A stretch of 33,605 nt of DNA from CAZUSO01 sp964622775 (GCA_964622775.1 CAZUSO010000031.1:1-33605), one strand, 5' to 3'. Counted from the first letter of the stretch, positions 1 to 8,570 are shown. Numbers and translations: made by a program. Notes: generated by a model from the sequence alone, not told the origin.

Positions 1-649
1 AAAATCAAGCATTGCAGCCCATAAAAACAAAAAAACGTGTCAAACTTGAGAAGAAAATATAAGCGCCGGTACGTTTTGAAAAATGTGCGACCAAAACGGG
101 GGCATTCCAAATTGTCGTACCTATGGTTATTGGTACGGTAAAAACGTGGCATCGACTAAAGAAATTCCATATTGCAAAGCGATTTGATTAAGATTTCTGC
201 GTAGAAGAAATCTCCACAGTCTGGGGGCCAACTTTTGGAGCGGAGCAATGACAACATAACACTTACTCCGTGTCATGCTCCATGAATAAAGGCAGGTCTT
301 TTAAAGGCTCGCAATGATAGCGGATTTTCGGTATCAGCCCAGGTTGTGAAGCCATGGTTGCTTCCGGTCATTCAATGAAAGTAGCGTGTGGACATTATTG
401 GAATGGCTTGAGGTCATCTCCCTCTACCCCTGTTTTGGAAGGTCTCCCGGCAGGGTTGAGAAATTAAGATTCATGTTGCTGAAAATATCAATAACAGTGG
501 TGATGCTTCGGGATTTACAATCAAAGATTATCCGCCACTACAGCGATGCAGAGATTACACCGGACTACTGCGATTCATAATGCCGTGTACATAAAGGATT
601 TGTAATTTCTAATTCGTATCGACTCCGCCATGCTTTTTGAGAAAGCTAC
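1..649. other. Gene-free stretch with decayed repeats
   Basis: I see no credible gene here on either strand; the only open frame (386-580) begins with GTG, has no recognisable domain and no promoter. The stretch holds a 6-bp inverted repeat CGTACC/GGTACG at 116-137, and fragments such as AAGAAATTCCATATTGCAAAGC near 161-182 that resemble part of the palindromic repeat at 17902-18093. It looks like accumulated repeat debris next to the desaturase 3' end. Confidence 0.5.
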
Positions 650-1744
650 TCAGGCAACCACCAACTGTGGTTTTTTACCTAATAATTTTATAAGCCGCAT
701 ATGCGAAATAAAGGCGCTCGTCATGCTCGGTATGCTATGATAAGTCAGATTAAACTCCTCGCATTTTGCGCGCACGATTCTGCTCAAATCGGGGTAGTGA
801 ATATGGCAGATACGGGGAAATAAATGATGCTCTACCTGATAATTCAATCCGCCCACGCACCAGGAAATAATCTTGTTACCGGGTGAAAAGTTAGCCGTCG
901 TCCTGATTTGATGAACCGCCCATTCACTCTCAATAAATTTGACATCTTCCGCATCTTCGGCTACAAATTCAAATTCCGTTTCCTCCACCACATGCGCCAA
1001 CTGGAACACAACAGACAAAGTAATTCCCAAGGCAATATGCATCACCAAAAATCCTACTAACCAGGGAAGAAAACCTACAATCCAAATCGGAATAGCGATA
1101 TAAAACACCACATACATCAGTTTGCTGACCCAGAAAATAATATGCTCTTTACGATCCATCTTCGGTAATGGCGTTGTATATATCTGCTGGGAAAAATAAT
1201 TGATAAAATCTTTGGTCAATATCCAGAAAACGGAGCTGAAGCTATACAGGAATGGCGTGTAGATATGCTGGATACGATGAAAGGGATACCAACGCTGCGT
1301 ACTACACATCCTGATGATGGGGCTGTGCGCAATGTCATCATCCACACCATCCACATTAGTGTAGGTATGATGGATGATATTGTGCTTGCTTTTCCAGAAA
1401 AAGGCATTTCCTCCCAGGGCATTTAAAGTAAGCGATAAGAGATTATTAACCCATTTTCTGGAAGAATAGCTGCCGTGGCAGGCATCATGCATGATATTAA
1501 AGCCTACTAAGGATAAAATGATTCCCCACACGGCACTTAATGCGATGCCTAACCAGACAGGATAGCCGGCAAAAAGCAAAACCAGGTAAAGTGCCATTGC
1601 AACCGGAACAAGAATAATCGTTTTGGAAAATAGCCGCCAGTCACCGGTTTTCTTTATTTTCTGATCCTTAAAATAAGCATCCACAGCCTGCTTTAAAGAT
1701 TTGAAAAAAACGGCGTTTTTATTATTATAGACTACTTTCGGCAT
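650..1744 (-). CDS. Fatty acid desaturase (membrane di-iron, acyl-CoA/linoleoyl-CoA type)
   Basis: A membrane di-iron desaturase that would introduce a double bond into a fatty acyl chain. With the chosen start it has 364 residues. All three histidine boxes are visible: HDACHG (His86, His90), HNIIHH (His121, His125, His126) and QVEHHLF (His306, His307). The QxxHH form of the third box is typical of front-end and linoleoyl-CoA-type desaturases. Hydrophobic segments lie before box 1 and between boxes 2 and 3, as in the family. The frame stays open upstream to an ATG at 1807, but MPKVVYNN at 1744 matches how relatives usually begin. Regiospecificity cannot be read from sequence. It is transcribed away from the peptidase gene. 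Confidence 0.9.
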   Translation of the reverse strand: MPKVVYNNKNAVFFKSLKQAVDAYFKDQKIKKTGDWRLFSKTIILVPVAMALYLVLLFAGYPVWLGIALSAVWGIILSLVGFNIMHDACHGSYSSRKWVNNLLSLTLNALGGNAFFWKSKHNIIHHTYTNVDGVDDDIAHSPIIRMCSTQRWYPFHRIQHIYTPFLYSFSSVFWILTKDFINYFSQQIYTTPLPKMDRKEHIIFWVSKLMYVVFYIAIPIWIVGFLPWLVGFLVMHIALGITLSVVFQLAHVVEETEFEFVAEDAEDVKFIESEWAVHQIRTTANFSPGNKIISWCVGGLNYQVEHHLFPRICHIHYPDLSRIVRAKCEEFNLTYHSIPSMTSAFISHMRLIKLLGKKPQLVVA

Positions 1745-1844
1745 GAATACTGTTATTTTAATTAGGGATAAAAATGGAATTAGTTTCCGGTCAGATTTTA
1801 ATCTCAATACGATTCAAATGGGAAATTTACATTCTGGAAGCGTT

Positions 1845-1852
1845 CAAAGATA
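1845..1852 (-). promoter_or_regulatory. Putative -7 box of the desaturase gene
   Basis: The minus strand reads TATCTTTG, a full match to the Bacteroidota TAnnTTTG box. No good -33 TTTG lies at the usual 19-21 nt spacing. Transcription would start near 1838, upstream of both possible ATGs. Confidence 0.45.
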
Positions 1853-1925
1853 GACATTTATCAACAGAAAATCCGATGTTTGCATACTTATATTAATCTT
1901 TACCAATCCATTCAAATCTTTAATA

Positions 1926-4106
1926 ATGAATATTGCTTTTCGCACTGCGCTATTGGCGCTTCTGATAAGTTTCGGCCCGCTTGTACAGGCTCAAAACAGA
2001 CCATACACCATGGAGGAAGCCACCCTGGGTCTGAACGGAACACTGGCTCCGGAGCAGCTCAAACAATTCCGCTGGATTCCTCAAAGTAATGATTACGTCT
2101 TTCTTTATGAAAAGCAACAAAGCATCATCCGAAACCATGTGCCGGAAATGACCAATGATACCCTGCTGCGCCTCAGCGACCTGAATAAAGCCCTGAGCGG
2201 GAAGGAACCGCTGAAGAAAATGCCGGCTATCCGCTGGATCAGCAATGCCGCCTTTTATTTCCAGGTTAAAAACGATTTCTATAAAGGAGAAAATATCACT
2301 TATAAGACCATACCGGGCAGCAATAACTGGAATGTCCGTCCCTGGGCTTCCTTACCAAAAGATGCTGAGAATATTCAGATTGATGAAAAGGCCGGACAGA
2401 TCGCCTATACTATGAAAAATAACTTGTTCCTTCTTGATGCATACGGACAGCAGCATACGGTTACTGCGGATAAAAACCCGGATATTATTAACGGGCAGGC
2501 AGTGCACCGTAATGAATTTGGCATAGAGGATGGTATATTTTTCTCACCCAAAGGGAATTTACTGGCATTTTACAGGATGGATCAAACTATGGTTGCCGAT
2601 TACCCCATTATTGACTGGAGTGTGACGCCGGCTCAAAATCACAACATTAAATATCCTATGGCCGGCAGCGCTTCTCATGAAGTAACTTTGGGCGTTTATA
2701 ACCCCATTACCAAAAACACCGTCTTTCTGAATACCGGCGTACCTAAGGATCAATACCTGACCTGTGTCACCTGGAATCCTGACGAACAATATATCTTTAT
2801 TGCGTTGCTCAACCGGGATCAAAATCATCTTCGGCTGAATCAATACGATGTGAAAAACGGCGCTTTTATCAAAACCCTCTTTGAAGAAACTGACACAAAA
2901 TATGTAGAGCCGCAACATGCGCTTTCCTTTTTACCGGGAACAAACAACGAATTCTTATGGTGGAGTCAGCGATCCGGGTTCATGCATTTATACCGCTACA
3001 ATACGGACGGAAAACTTTTAAATGCCGTTACTTCAGGCAACTGGTTAGTTAACGATATCATCGGATTCAATGAAAAGGAAAAAGAAGTATTGATCTCCGC
3101 CAATAAGGAAACGCCTTTAGGCAGAAATATTTACAAGGTCAACTGGCGCAACGGGCAGATTAGCCGCCTCGATAATGCAGAAGGTACACACACGGCATAT
3201 TCCAACAGTTCGGGAACCTATATTTATGATGCATTCCAAAATGCAGAAACGCCCCGCATCATCAGCATTATTTCCACAAATAAAAAATGGAAAAAAGACC
3301 TTCTTTCGGCTGCCAATCCATTAGCAGATTTCGAGCGTCCTTTAGTTAAGAACATTACCTTAAATGCTGATGACGGCACACCACTGTATGGCAAGCTTAT
3401 CCTGCCTGTGCATTTTGACGAAACCCGCAAATATCCTGTAATCGTTTACCTGTATAACGGGCCGCATGTGCAATTGGTCACCAACAGATTCCCTGCCAGC
3501 GGCAATTTATGGTATGAATACCTCGCGCAAAAAGGCTATATCGTCTTCACGATGGATGGCCGCGGCAGCAGTAACCGCGGACTGCAATTCGAGCAGATTA
3601 CCTTCCGGCATTTGGGGAAAGTGGAAATGGAAGACCAGCTACAAGGCGTAGCATTTTTGAAAACATTGCCTTATGTAGATGCGGAAAGAATGGGCTTACA
3701 CGGCTGGAGCTTCGGCGGATTCATGACTACTTCGCTGATGTTGCGCCATCCGGGCGTGTTCAAATGTGCGGTTGCCGGCGGGCCGGTAATAGACTGGAGC
3801 ATGTACGAAGTGATGTACACCGAGCGGTATATGGATCGCCCGCAGGACAATGCAGATGGCTATGCAGAAAACAACTTGCTGACTAAGGCCGGCAATCTCC
3901 GGGGAAAGCTCTTAATGATTCACGGTGCTCAGGATAATCTTGTAGTCTGGCAGCATTCCGTCAGGTTTATTAAAGCCTGTGTGGATGAAGGCATTCAGCT
4001 TGATTATTTCATTTATCCGGGTCATGAGCATAATGTACTGGGAAAAGATCGGGTACATCTGATGCAAAAGGTCACCGACTATTTCGACCTATACCTGAAG
4101 CCATAA
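1926..4106 (+). CDS. Secreted S9 family prolyl peptidase (DPP-IV-like)
   Basis: A 726-residue serine peptidase of clan SC, family S9, expected to remove dipeptides after proline or alanine. Residues 1-22 form a signal peptide (MNIAFRTALLALLISFGPLVQA), so it should act in the periplasm or outside. An N-terminal DPP-IV beta-propeller region is followed by an alpha/beta-hydrolase domain from about residue 480. The catalytic serine is Ser595 in GWSFGG. Asp670 (AQDN) and His702 (GHEHN) complete the triad by alignment with bacterial S9B enzymes. Length is normal for the family. It stands alone; no operon partner is visible. The exact subfamily (DPP-IV or a related S9 peptidase) is less certain than the family. 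Confidence 0.93.
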   Translation: MNIAFRTALLALLISFGPLVQAQNRPYTMEEATLGLNGTLAPEQLKQFRWIPQSNDYVFLYEKQQSIIRNHVPEMTNDTLLRLSDLNKALSGKEPLKKMPAIRWISNAAFYFQVKNDFYKGENITYKTIPGSNNWNVRPWASLPKDAENIQIDEKAGQIAYTMKNNLFLLDAYGQQHTVTADKNPDIINGQAVHRNEFGIEDGIFFSPKGNLLAFYRMDQTMVADYPIIDWSVTPAQNHNIKYPMAGSASHEVTLGVYNPITKNTVFLNTGVPKDQYLTCVTWNPDEQYIFIALLNRDQNHLRLNQYDVKNGAFIKTLFEETDTKYVEPQHALSFLPGTNNEFLWWSQRSGFMHLYRYNTDGKLLNAVTSGNWLVNDIIGFNEKEKEVLISANKETPLGRNIYKVNWRNGQISRLDNAEGTHTAYSNSSGTYIYDAFQNAETPRIISIISTNKKWKKDLLSAANPLADFERPLVKNITLNADDGTPLYGKLILPVHFDETRKYPVIVYLYNGPHVQLVTNRFPASGNLWYEYLAQKGYIVFTMDGRGSSNRGLQFEQITFRHLGKVEMEDQLQGVAFLKTLPYVDAERMGLHGWSFGGFMTTSLMLRHPGVFKCAVAGGPVIDWSMYEVMYTERYMDRPQDNADGYAENNLLTKAGNLRGKLLMIHGAQDNLVVWQHSVRFIKACVDEGIQLDYFIYPGHEHNVLGKDRVHLMQKVTDYFDLYLKP

Positions 4107-4115
4107 CGCCTATTA

Positions 4116-4210
4116 TTAAGTCAAAATGCAAAAGTCAAAGCAGCAAAAGCGCAGATAATCCATTTAACGGAATTTAATGATGCAGACAAAATATGCCTGA
4201 CTTAACATTA
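4116..4210. repeat. Palindromic dispersed repeat, copy A
   Basis: This shares AAGTCAAAATGCAAAA (4118-4133) and a 27-nt right part with 3 mismatches (4180-4206) with a second copy at 20592-20680. The ends are imperfectly complementary (TTAAGTC...GACTTAA), so it can fold. It lies directly after the peptidase stop codon and may act as a transcription end or mRNA-stabilising structure. The rest of 4107-4392 holds only the regulator promoter region. Confidence 0.6.
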
Positions 4211-4353
4211 GTGTCCCGACACCGAACAAGAATACCAGAAAAATTTACCTGCTTTTCTTTCGTCCATAATGGCACGAAATATGTTGTTTAAAAATGACAT
4301 CATACAACTCATGCTTAACAATAACATAATACAACTTTTACAGGGGCTTAATT

Positions 4354-4361
4354 TAATATTG
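4354..4361 (+). promoter_or_regulatory. Possible -7 box for the response regulator
   Basis: TAATATTG matches TAnnTTTG with one mismatch, 31 bp upstream of the ATG. No convincing -33 box is seen. Confidence 0.3.
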
Positions 4362-4392
4362 CAGCCATAAAAGCAAGTGGAATTACAGGTTT

Positions 4393-5085
4393 ATGGAAAA
4401 TTCATTAGGAAAAATATTAATTGTAGATGACGAGCAGGATATTGTAGAATTAATGGACTACAATCTTAAAGATGCCGGATATGAAACACTGTCAGCTACC
4501 AATGGTGCCGAGGCGGTACGTAAGGCGGCACAGTTCGTTCCCGATCTGATATTACTGGATATCATGATGCCGGAAAAAGACGGCTTTCAGACCCTTAAAG
4601 AGATCAGGAATAAGCCGCAATTAGATCATACCATTGTAATCTTCCTGACAGCATTGAGTGATGAAAAATCGGAAATCGAAGGATTAAAACTTGGCGCGGA
4701 CGATTATATTTATAAACCGCTCAAGCCGGGCTTAATCATTCAGCGGGTGCGTACAGCATTGCGACGCAGAAAAAAGAAGGACTCCGAAGAAGATGACAAC
4801 ACCTTACAGTATGGAGATTTGGAGATTAACCGTTATAAATTTACCGTCAGCTATCGGGGCTCGGAAATTATTCTCGCCAAAAAAGAATTTGAGCTGCTGA
4901 GTCTGTTAGCTTCCAAGCCCGGGCGGGTCTTTTTAAGAAATGAGATATTGGAAAAAGTATGGGGCTCCGACATTATTGTCGGCGACCGGACTATTGATGT
5001 GCATATTCGTAAGGTTCGCCAGAAAACCGGAATCGACCTGATCAAAACCGTAAAAGGTGTTGGCTATAAGTTTGAGTTTGAATAA
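4393..5085 (+). CDS. OmpR/PhoB-family response regulator
   Basis: A 230-residue two-component transcription factor. The receiver domain (residues 5-120) has the acidic pair Asp12/Asp13, the phospho-acceptor Asp56 in LLDIMMP, Thr86, and Lys108 in DDYIYKPLKPG. A winged-helix DNA-binding domain follows (about 135-230), with the family signature DRTIDVHIRKVRQKTG and a closing TVKGVGYKFE. The linker is charged (RRRKKKDSEEDD). No histidine kinase gene lies beside it, so the partner must be encoded elsewhere. It resembles the Bacteroidota PhoB/RprY-like regulators, but the regulon cannot be inferred. A weak hairpin with a T run follows the stop. Confidence 0.95.
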   Translation: MENSLGKILIVDDEQDIVELMDYNLKDAGYETLSATNGAEAVRKAAQFVPDLILLDIMMPEKDGFQTLKEIRNKPQLDHTIVIFLTALSDEKSEIEGLKLGADDYIYKPLKPGLIIQRVRTALRRRKKKDSEEDDNTLQYGDLEINRYKFTVSYRGSEIILAKKEFELLSLLASKPGRVFLRNEILEKVWGSDIIVGDRTIDVHIRKVRQKTGIDLIKTVKGVGYKFEFE

Positions 5086-5124
5086 CCGCATTCAATTATG
5101 AAATATGATTACGAGTACTTCATT

Positions 5125-5152
5125 TTCCGGAAGGGCGGAATCAGTCTTTTTT
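5125..5152 (+). terminator. Weak terminator after the response regulator
   Basis: A short stem TTCCG/CGGAA with a 6-nt loop is followed within a few bases by a run of six T (5147-5152). The stem is only 5 bp, so efficiency is doubtful. Confidence 0.35.
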
Positions 5153-5250
5153 ATTAGTGTCAGGTTTTTTCTTTGTCTTCGCTGTTTCTCTTTTGCATGA
5201 AATTTGCAACACAATTATAGACTACTATTCCTCATTTTGATATTAGTGAA

Positions 5251-5440
5251 AGTACTAACAACGGAGTTAATACCGGTTGTGGTTGGGTGGCGAAGCACCA
5301 CGGGGAAAATCTTTGTTTACTTTGTATTCTTAGTCCTCTTGGTGTGAAATAAGCAATGCCACCTACTGTTTCTCATTATAGTACTAACAACGATAAATGT
5401 GGTTGGTAGCGGAAGACCGTCCACAGGGAACAACCGCGCA
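5251..5440. other. Tandem structured motif, candidate non-coding RNA
   Basis: Two related units lie in this 440-bp spacer. Both open with AGTACTAACAACG (5251-5263 and 5380-5392), then carry TGTGGTTGG (5278-5286 and 5398-5406), a small hairpin (GTGG-CGAAGCA-CCAC in unit 1, CGG-AAGA-CCG inside GTGG...CCAC in unit 2) and a purine run ACGGGGAA or ACAGGGAA. In unit 2, ACTAACAAC can pair with GTGGTTGGT. No open frame covers it. I do not recognise an Rfam family. It could be a duplicated sRNA, a leader of the downstream gene or a decayed repeat; strand is not certain, with plus favoured. Confidence 0.4.
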
Positions 5441-5495
5441 ATTTTATTTTTGCCGTTTTTTTATTTTGATTTTTTTCACTCTTCATAAAATATCC

Positions 5496-5503
5496 TATCT
5501 TTG
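5496..5503 (+). promoter_or_regulatory. Promoter -7 box for the small cysteine-rich protein
   Basis: TATCTTTG is a full match to TAnnTTTG, 22 bp before the ATG. A second match, TATTTTTG, lies at 5445-5452, so two tandem starts are possible. Confidence 0.5.
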
Positions 5504-5525
5504 GTTACACTAAAAAGCAAAAAAT

Positions 5526-5834
5526 ATGAAGAAAATCATTTTATTGGCAGGTTTTTTTGCCATGACCTCCAGTCTCGCATTTGCACAGGATGCAAAGGGA
5601 AAAAAGGCCTGCACCAAAGATAAAAAAGGCGCTTGCTGCGCCAAAGACAACAAAAAAACAGCAAAGGCAGAAAATGCTTCAAAGCTGTCCTGCTGCGATA
5701 AAGAACATGGAACCGCTGCTAATCTGGAAGCCGGTCATTCGGATTTGCAGATGAATGATGCAGCAACAAAAACGATTGCTCCCCAACCCGACAAAGTAGC
5801 ACCGGCTCCAGCTCGCCAAGCCGGAAAGATGTAG
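5526..5834 (+). CDS. Small secreted Cys/Lys-rich protein, unknown function
   Basis: A 102-residue protein that I do not recognise. It begins with a clear signal peptide (MKKIILLAGFFAMTSSLAFA, cut near residue 20). The mature part has a lysine-rich stretch with single and paired cysteines (ACTKDKKGACCAKD and KLSCCDKEHG), then a histidine-containing region and a Pro/Ala-rich tail. Five cysteines in two clusters could bind metal or form disulfides, but this is inference. It has its own promoter and is closed by a strong terminator, so it is monocistronic. The composition is unusual enough that it might be missed in domain searches, yet the signal peptide and promoter support a real gene. Confidence 0.75.
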   Translation: MKKIILLAGFFAMTSSLAFAQDAKGKKACTKDKKGACCAKDNKKTAKAENASKLSCCDKEHGTAANLEAGHSDLQMNDAATKTIAPQPDKVAPAPARQAGKM

Positions 5835-5913
5835 GATAAAACCGGGAATATTTTGTCTGGGTAATTATATCGGACGGTATATCATTTTGACTTTACGGTA
5901 GTTTCTGAATCAC

Positions 5914-5957
5914 AATAGCAGAGCGGCTGTTTCAAATGAAACAGCCGCTCTGCTATT
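5914..5957. terminator. Strong bidirectional terminator
   Basis: A perfect 21-bp inverted repeat with a 2-nt formal loop (AATAGCAGAGCGGC...GCCGCTCTGCTATT). It separates two convergent genes, the cysteine-rich protein and the lipoprotein, and probably ends both transcripts. Confidence 0.85.
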
Positions 5958-5976
5958 TAGTAATAGCAAAAAAAGG

Positions 5977-6462
5977 TCAATTAACCTTCACAAAAGTATT
6001 TTTGGTGCGGCTTGTAACGCCGGATTCTTCATCCGTTGTAGTGTAAGTCATCATAAAAGTATCTATGGTGATATATGTCATGTCTCCATACCAGTACAAA
6101 GACTCATCCGGGTTATCAACCTGGCTATAAATAAGTATATAGGACTCTTTAGTATCGGTAAATTTCCAGTAATAGTCTAAGCTGTCGGGCTGTGTAACAT
6201 CGCATTTAACCAAACCGTCATACACCGTAAACTGGCTTGGCGTCCAGAATTTATAAACATTATCCTTATAACATAGCTGCAAATCCGGATACTGATCCAT
6301 ATCAATTGATGTTTCATCATTGATATCCGGATTAAGCGTGCTGGCCTTGAGTTGCCAGAATCCATCCATCAGATACCGGGTCTTGGAAACATCAATAGTT
6401 TCTTCCTTTTTGCAAGCCACAAACATAGAGGCTGCGACAATAATAAGTAACAGTTTTTTCAT
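5977..6462 (-). CDS. Lipoprotein, lipocalin-like, unknown function
   Basis: A 161-residue predicted lipoprotein. The signal peptide ends in a lipobox FVAC with the lipidated Cys17, followed by KKEE. The mature part begins with the pattern GFWQL and has alternating short hydrophobic strands ending in TYTTTDEESG and FVKVN, which resembles the small lipocalin-like lipoproteins common in Bacteroidota. That fold assignment rests on pattern only. It sits downstream of the ABC ATPase gene in the same direction, 100 bp away, but no functional link is evident. The convergent terminator at its 3' end marks the end of the unit. Confidence 0.8.
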   Translation of the reverse strand: MKKLLLIIVAASMFVACKKEETIDVSKTRYLMDGFWQLKASTLNPDINDETSIDMDQYPDLQLCYKDNVYKFWTPSQFTVYDGLVKCDVTQPDSLDYYWKFTDTKESYILIYSQVDNPDESLYWYGDMTYITIDTFMMTYTTTDEESGVTSRTKNTFVKVN

Positions 6463-6562
6463 TGTAATTTTAATTCGATAATGGTGGTAAATGTAATATT
6501 TTTTTTAATCAAAATCCTATTTTTTTGTCAAAAAACAGTTTCGGAATATCATACGGGAAAAG

Positions 6563-7318
6563 CTAAAGTTCTCTCAGCTCCCTTCCGGTCATAGCAATAA
6601 ACACATCTTCCAAATTAGCCTGCCGTGCAGGTTTTTGTTTTTTAAAACCCGAGGCAATCAGATTGTCAATCAATTCGTCCGGCGTGTCGATAGCCCTGAT
6701 CTTTCCGGAGTCAACGATCGCAATACGATCGCACAACACTTCAGCTTCATCCATATAATGTGTAGTCATTACAACCGTTGCGCCCTGGTCGCGAAGCTTT
6801 AAAATGAGATCCCACAAATTCCGGCGCGCCTGCGGATCCAGGCCGGTTGTCGGTTCATCCAGAAAGATCACTTTTGGCCTGTTAATAATAGTTGTTGCAA
6901 TGGAAAACCGTTGTTTTTGGCCGCCGGAAAGTTCCTTGAATTTATTCTTTGCCTTGTCGGCTAACTGCACACTTTCGAGGAGTTGTAGCGGATCTATCCG
7001 AACATTATACAGCCCCGCAAAAAGATCAATAAGCGCGCTCAGATTCAGGTTATGATAAAATCCTGCCGCCTGAAGCTGAACGCCGATAATCTGCTTTATT
7101 TCCTGCGGCTGCCGGTCAATATCCATTCCGTCAACCAATACGGTGCCGGAAGTCTTTTTCCGGAGGGTTTCGATGATCTCCAGTGTCGTCGTTTTCCCTG
7201 CCCCGTTTGGGCCCAGCAGCCCAAATATCTCACCGGACATCACCTCAAAGGAAATGTCATTGACCGCAGTAAAGTTGCCGTACTTTTTGATAAGGTGCTG
7301 AACGGAAATAATAGCCAT
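6563..7318 (-). CDS. ABC transporter ATP-binding protein (DrrA/CcmA-like)
   Basis: A 251-residue ATPase subunit. Walker A GPNGAGKT is at residues 36-43, the Q-loop at Gln81, the signature LSGGQKQR at 130-137, Walker B VIFLDEPT at 150-157 and the H-loop His187 in TTHYMDEAE. The C-terminal LEDVFIAMTGRELREL is typical of the DrrA/NodI class of exporters with a separate ABC-2 permease. No permease gene is next to it, which is uncommon; the partner is probably encoded elsewhere. Substrate unknown. It is followed by a lipoprotein gene in the same direction. Confidence 0.92.
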   Translation of the reverse strand: MAIISVQHLIKKYGNFTAVNDISFEVMSGEIFGLLGPNGAGKTTTLEIIETLRKKTSGTVLVDGMDIDRQPQEIKQIIGVQLQAAGFYHNLNLSALIDLFAGLYNVRIDPLQLLESVQLADKAKNKFKELSGGQKQRFSIATTIINRPKVIFLDEPTTGLDPQARRNLWDLILKLRDQGATVVMTTHYMDEAEVLCDRIAIVDSGKIRAIDTPDELIDNLIASGFKKQKPARQANLEDVFIAMTGRELREL

Positions 7319-7344
7319 AACATTGACATGAATTGATTCCGGAG

Positions 7345-7352
7345 CAAAGGTA
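7345..7352 (-). promoter_or_regulatory. Putative -7 box of the ABC ATPase gene
   Basis: The minus strand reads TACCTTTG, 26 bp upstream of the ATG. A CAAA (TTTG on the minus strand) at 7379-7382 is too far away for a normal -33 box. Confidence 0.4.
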
Positions 7353-7469
7353 AGCGTATTTAGCTCAGGTTATTTTTGCAAATATGGCAAAAATGAAGGG
7401 GTACGGCTCATATTTTTCGTTCGGACGAGATGCCAATGCCATTCAATCTTTTTCAGTTTCCGGTTAGCG

Positions 7470-8450
7470 CTATTTCTTTTCTAAGGAAAACAGGCTGTCC
7501 ACAAAGGCATATTTATTGAACACCTGTAGATCTTCCATTTGCTCGCCTACCCCAATATATTTCACCGGTATCTTAAACTGATTGGCGATAGCCAGCACTA
7601 CGCCGCCTTTTGCAGTTCCGTCTAATTTGGTAATGGCCAGTGCGGTAACCTCAGTTGTTGCCGTGAAATGTTTGGCCTGTTCTAATGCATTCTGCCCGGT
7701 GCTGCCATCTAATACCAGCAGCACTTCGTGCGGAGCATCCGGTATTTTTTTAGCAATGACCCGTTTAATCTTGCTCAGCTCGTCCATCAGGTGCGCCTTA
7801 TTATGCAATCTCCCCGCAGTGTCGATGATTATAACATCACTACCCTTAGACAGTCCGCTTACCACAGTGTCGAACGCCACAGAGCTGGGATCACTGCCCA
7901 TCTCCTTTTTCACAATGGGCACATCCGTCCGTTCGCTCCAGATAGTGAGCTGATCTACCGCCGCAGCCCGGAATGTATCCGCAGCGCCCAGCAAAACCTG
8001 ATGCCCTTTACGTTTGAAATTATAGGCTAATTTACCAATGGTCGTGGTTTTACCAACACCATTTACGCCTACCACCAAAATCACATACGGCTTTTTCCCT
8101 GTCGGAATATCAAAAGAAGCGTAAGCGTTGTCTGAAGCATCCGTAAGCATTTCCGCTATTTCTTCCTGCAGGATATTATTCAGCTCAGCGGTTCCCAGAT
8201 ATTTATCCTTTGCCACACGGGCTTCAATCCGGTCAATGATAGCCACGGTAGTCTCAATACCCACATCGGCAGTTACAAGCGCCTCTTCCAAGGAGTCGAG
8301 CACCTCCTCATCTACGGTACTTTTACCGGCAATCGCTTTATTGATTTTAGTAAAAAAAGTTTCCTTGGTTTTTTTCAGACCCTGATCCAAAACCTCCTTC
8401 TGCTGCTCCTGCTCTTTATTGCGCTTAAACAGCTTGTCAAATAATCCCAT
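7470..8450 (-). CDS. ftsY: Signal recognition particle receptor FtsY
   Basis: A 326-residue SRP GTPase that receives ribosome-SRP complexes at the membrane and hands them to SecYEG. An N-domain helical bundle (about 20-110) precedes the G-domain. The P-loop GVNGVGKTT is at residues 128-136, DTAGR at 210-214 and the guanine-specificity motif TKLDG at 274-278. The N-terminal acidic A-domain of enteric FtsY is absent; there is only a short charged segment KLFKRNKEQEQQK, as is usual in Bacteroidota. It is divergent from the zapA-like gene. SecY, its functional partner, is encoded further right in the same window. Confidence 0.97.
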   Translation of the reverse strand: MGLFDKLFKRNKEQEQQKEVLDQGLKKTKETFFTKINKAIAGKSTVDEEVLDSLEEALVTADVGIETTVAIIDRIEARVAKDKYLGTAELNNILQEEIAEMLTDASDNAYASFDIPTGKKPYVILVVGVNGVGKTTTIGKLAYNFKRKGHQVLLGAADTFRAAAVDQLTIWSERTDVPIVKKEMGSDPSSVAFDTVVSGLSKGSDVIIIDTAGRLHNKAHLMDELSKIKRVIAKKIPDAPHEVLLVLDGSTGQNALEQAKHFTATTEVTALAITKLDGTAKGGVVLAIANQFKIPVKYIGVGEQMEDLQVFNKYAFVDSLFSLEKK

Positions 8451-8485
8451 TTTAATTAATAAAAAACATAATGAATAATGTGGAG

Positions 8486-8493
8486 CAAAAGTA
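8486..8493 (-). promoter_or_regulatory. Putative -7 box of ftsY
   Basis: The minus strand reads TACTTTTG, matching TAnnTTTG, about 36 bp before the ftsY ATG. At the right spacing the -33 position is only TTTT (8512-8515 on the minus strand). Confidence 0.45.
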
Positions 8494-8546
8494 CTTTATT
8501 CGGGAGGCTATAAAAATTATTTTTCTTTCCCCTCATTTTGATTTTC

Positions 8547-8554
8547 TATTTTTG
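8547..8554 (+). promoter_or_regulatory. Promoter -7 box of the zapA-like gene
   Basis: TATTTTTG is a full match, 16 bp before the ATG. Together with the ftsY box it makes a compact divergent promoter region. Confidence 0.5.
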
Positions 8555-8570
8555 AAAAAACAAATCATAT

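Noticed and set aside
386..580. 64-codon open frame in the left spacer
   Set aside because: It starts with GTG, has no recognisable domain, no promoter and lies in repeat-rich sequence.
5380..5392. TACTAAC motif, considered as a group II intron or attC-like site
   Set aside because: No intron domain V-like hairpin, no reverse transcriptase and no GTTRRRY pairing partner in the right place.
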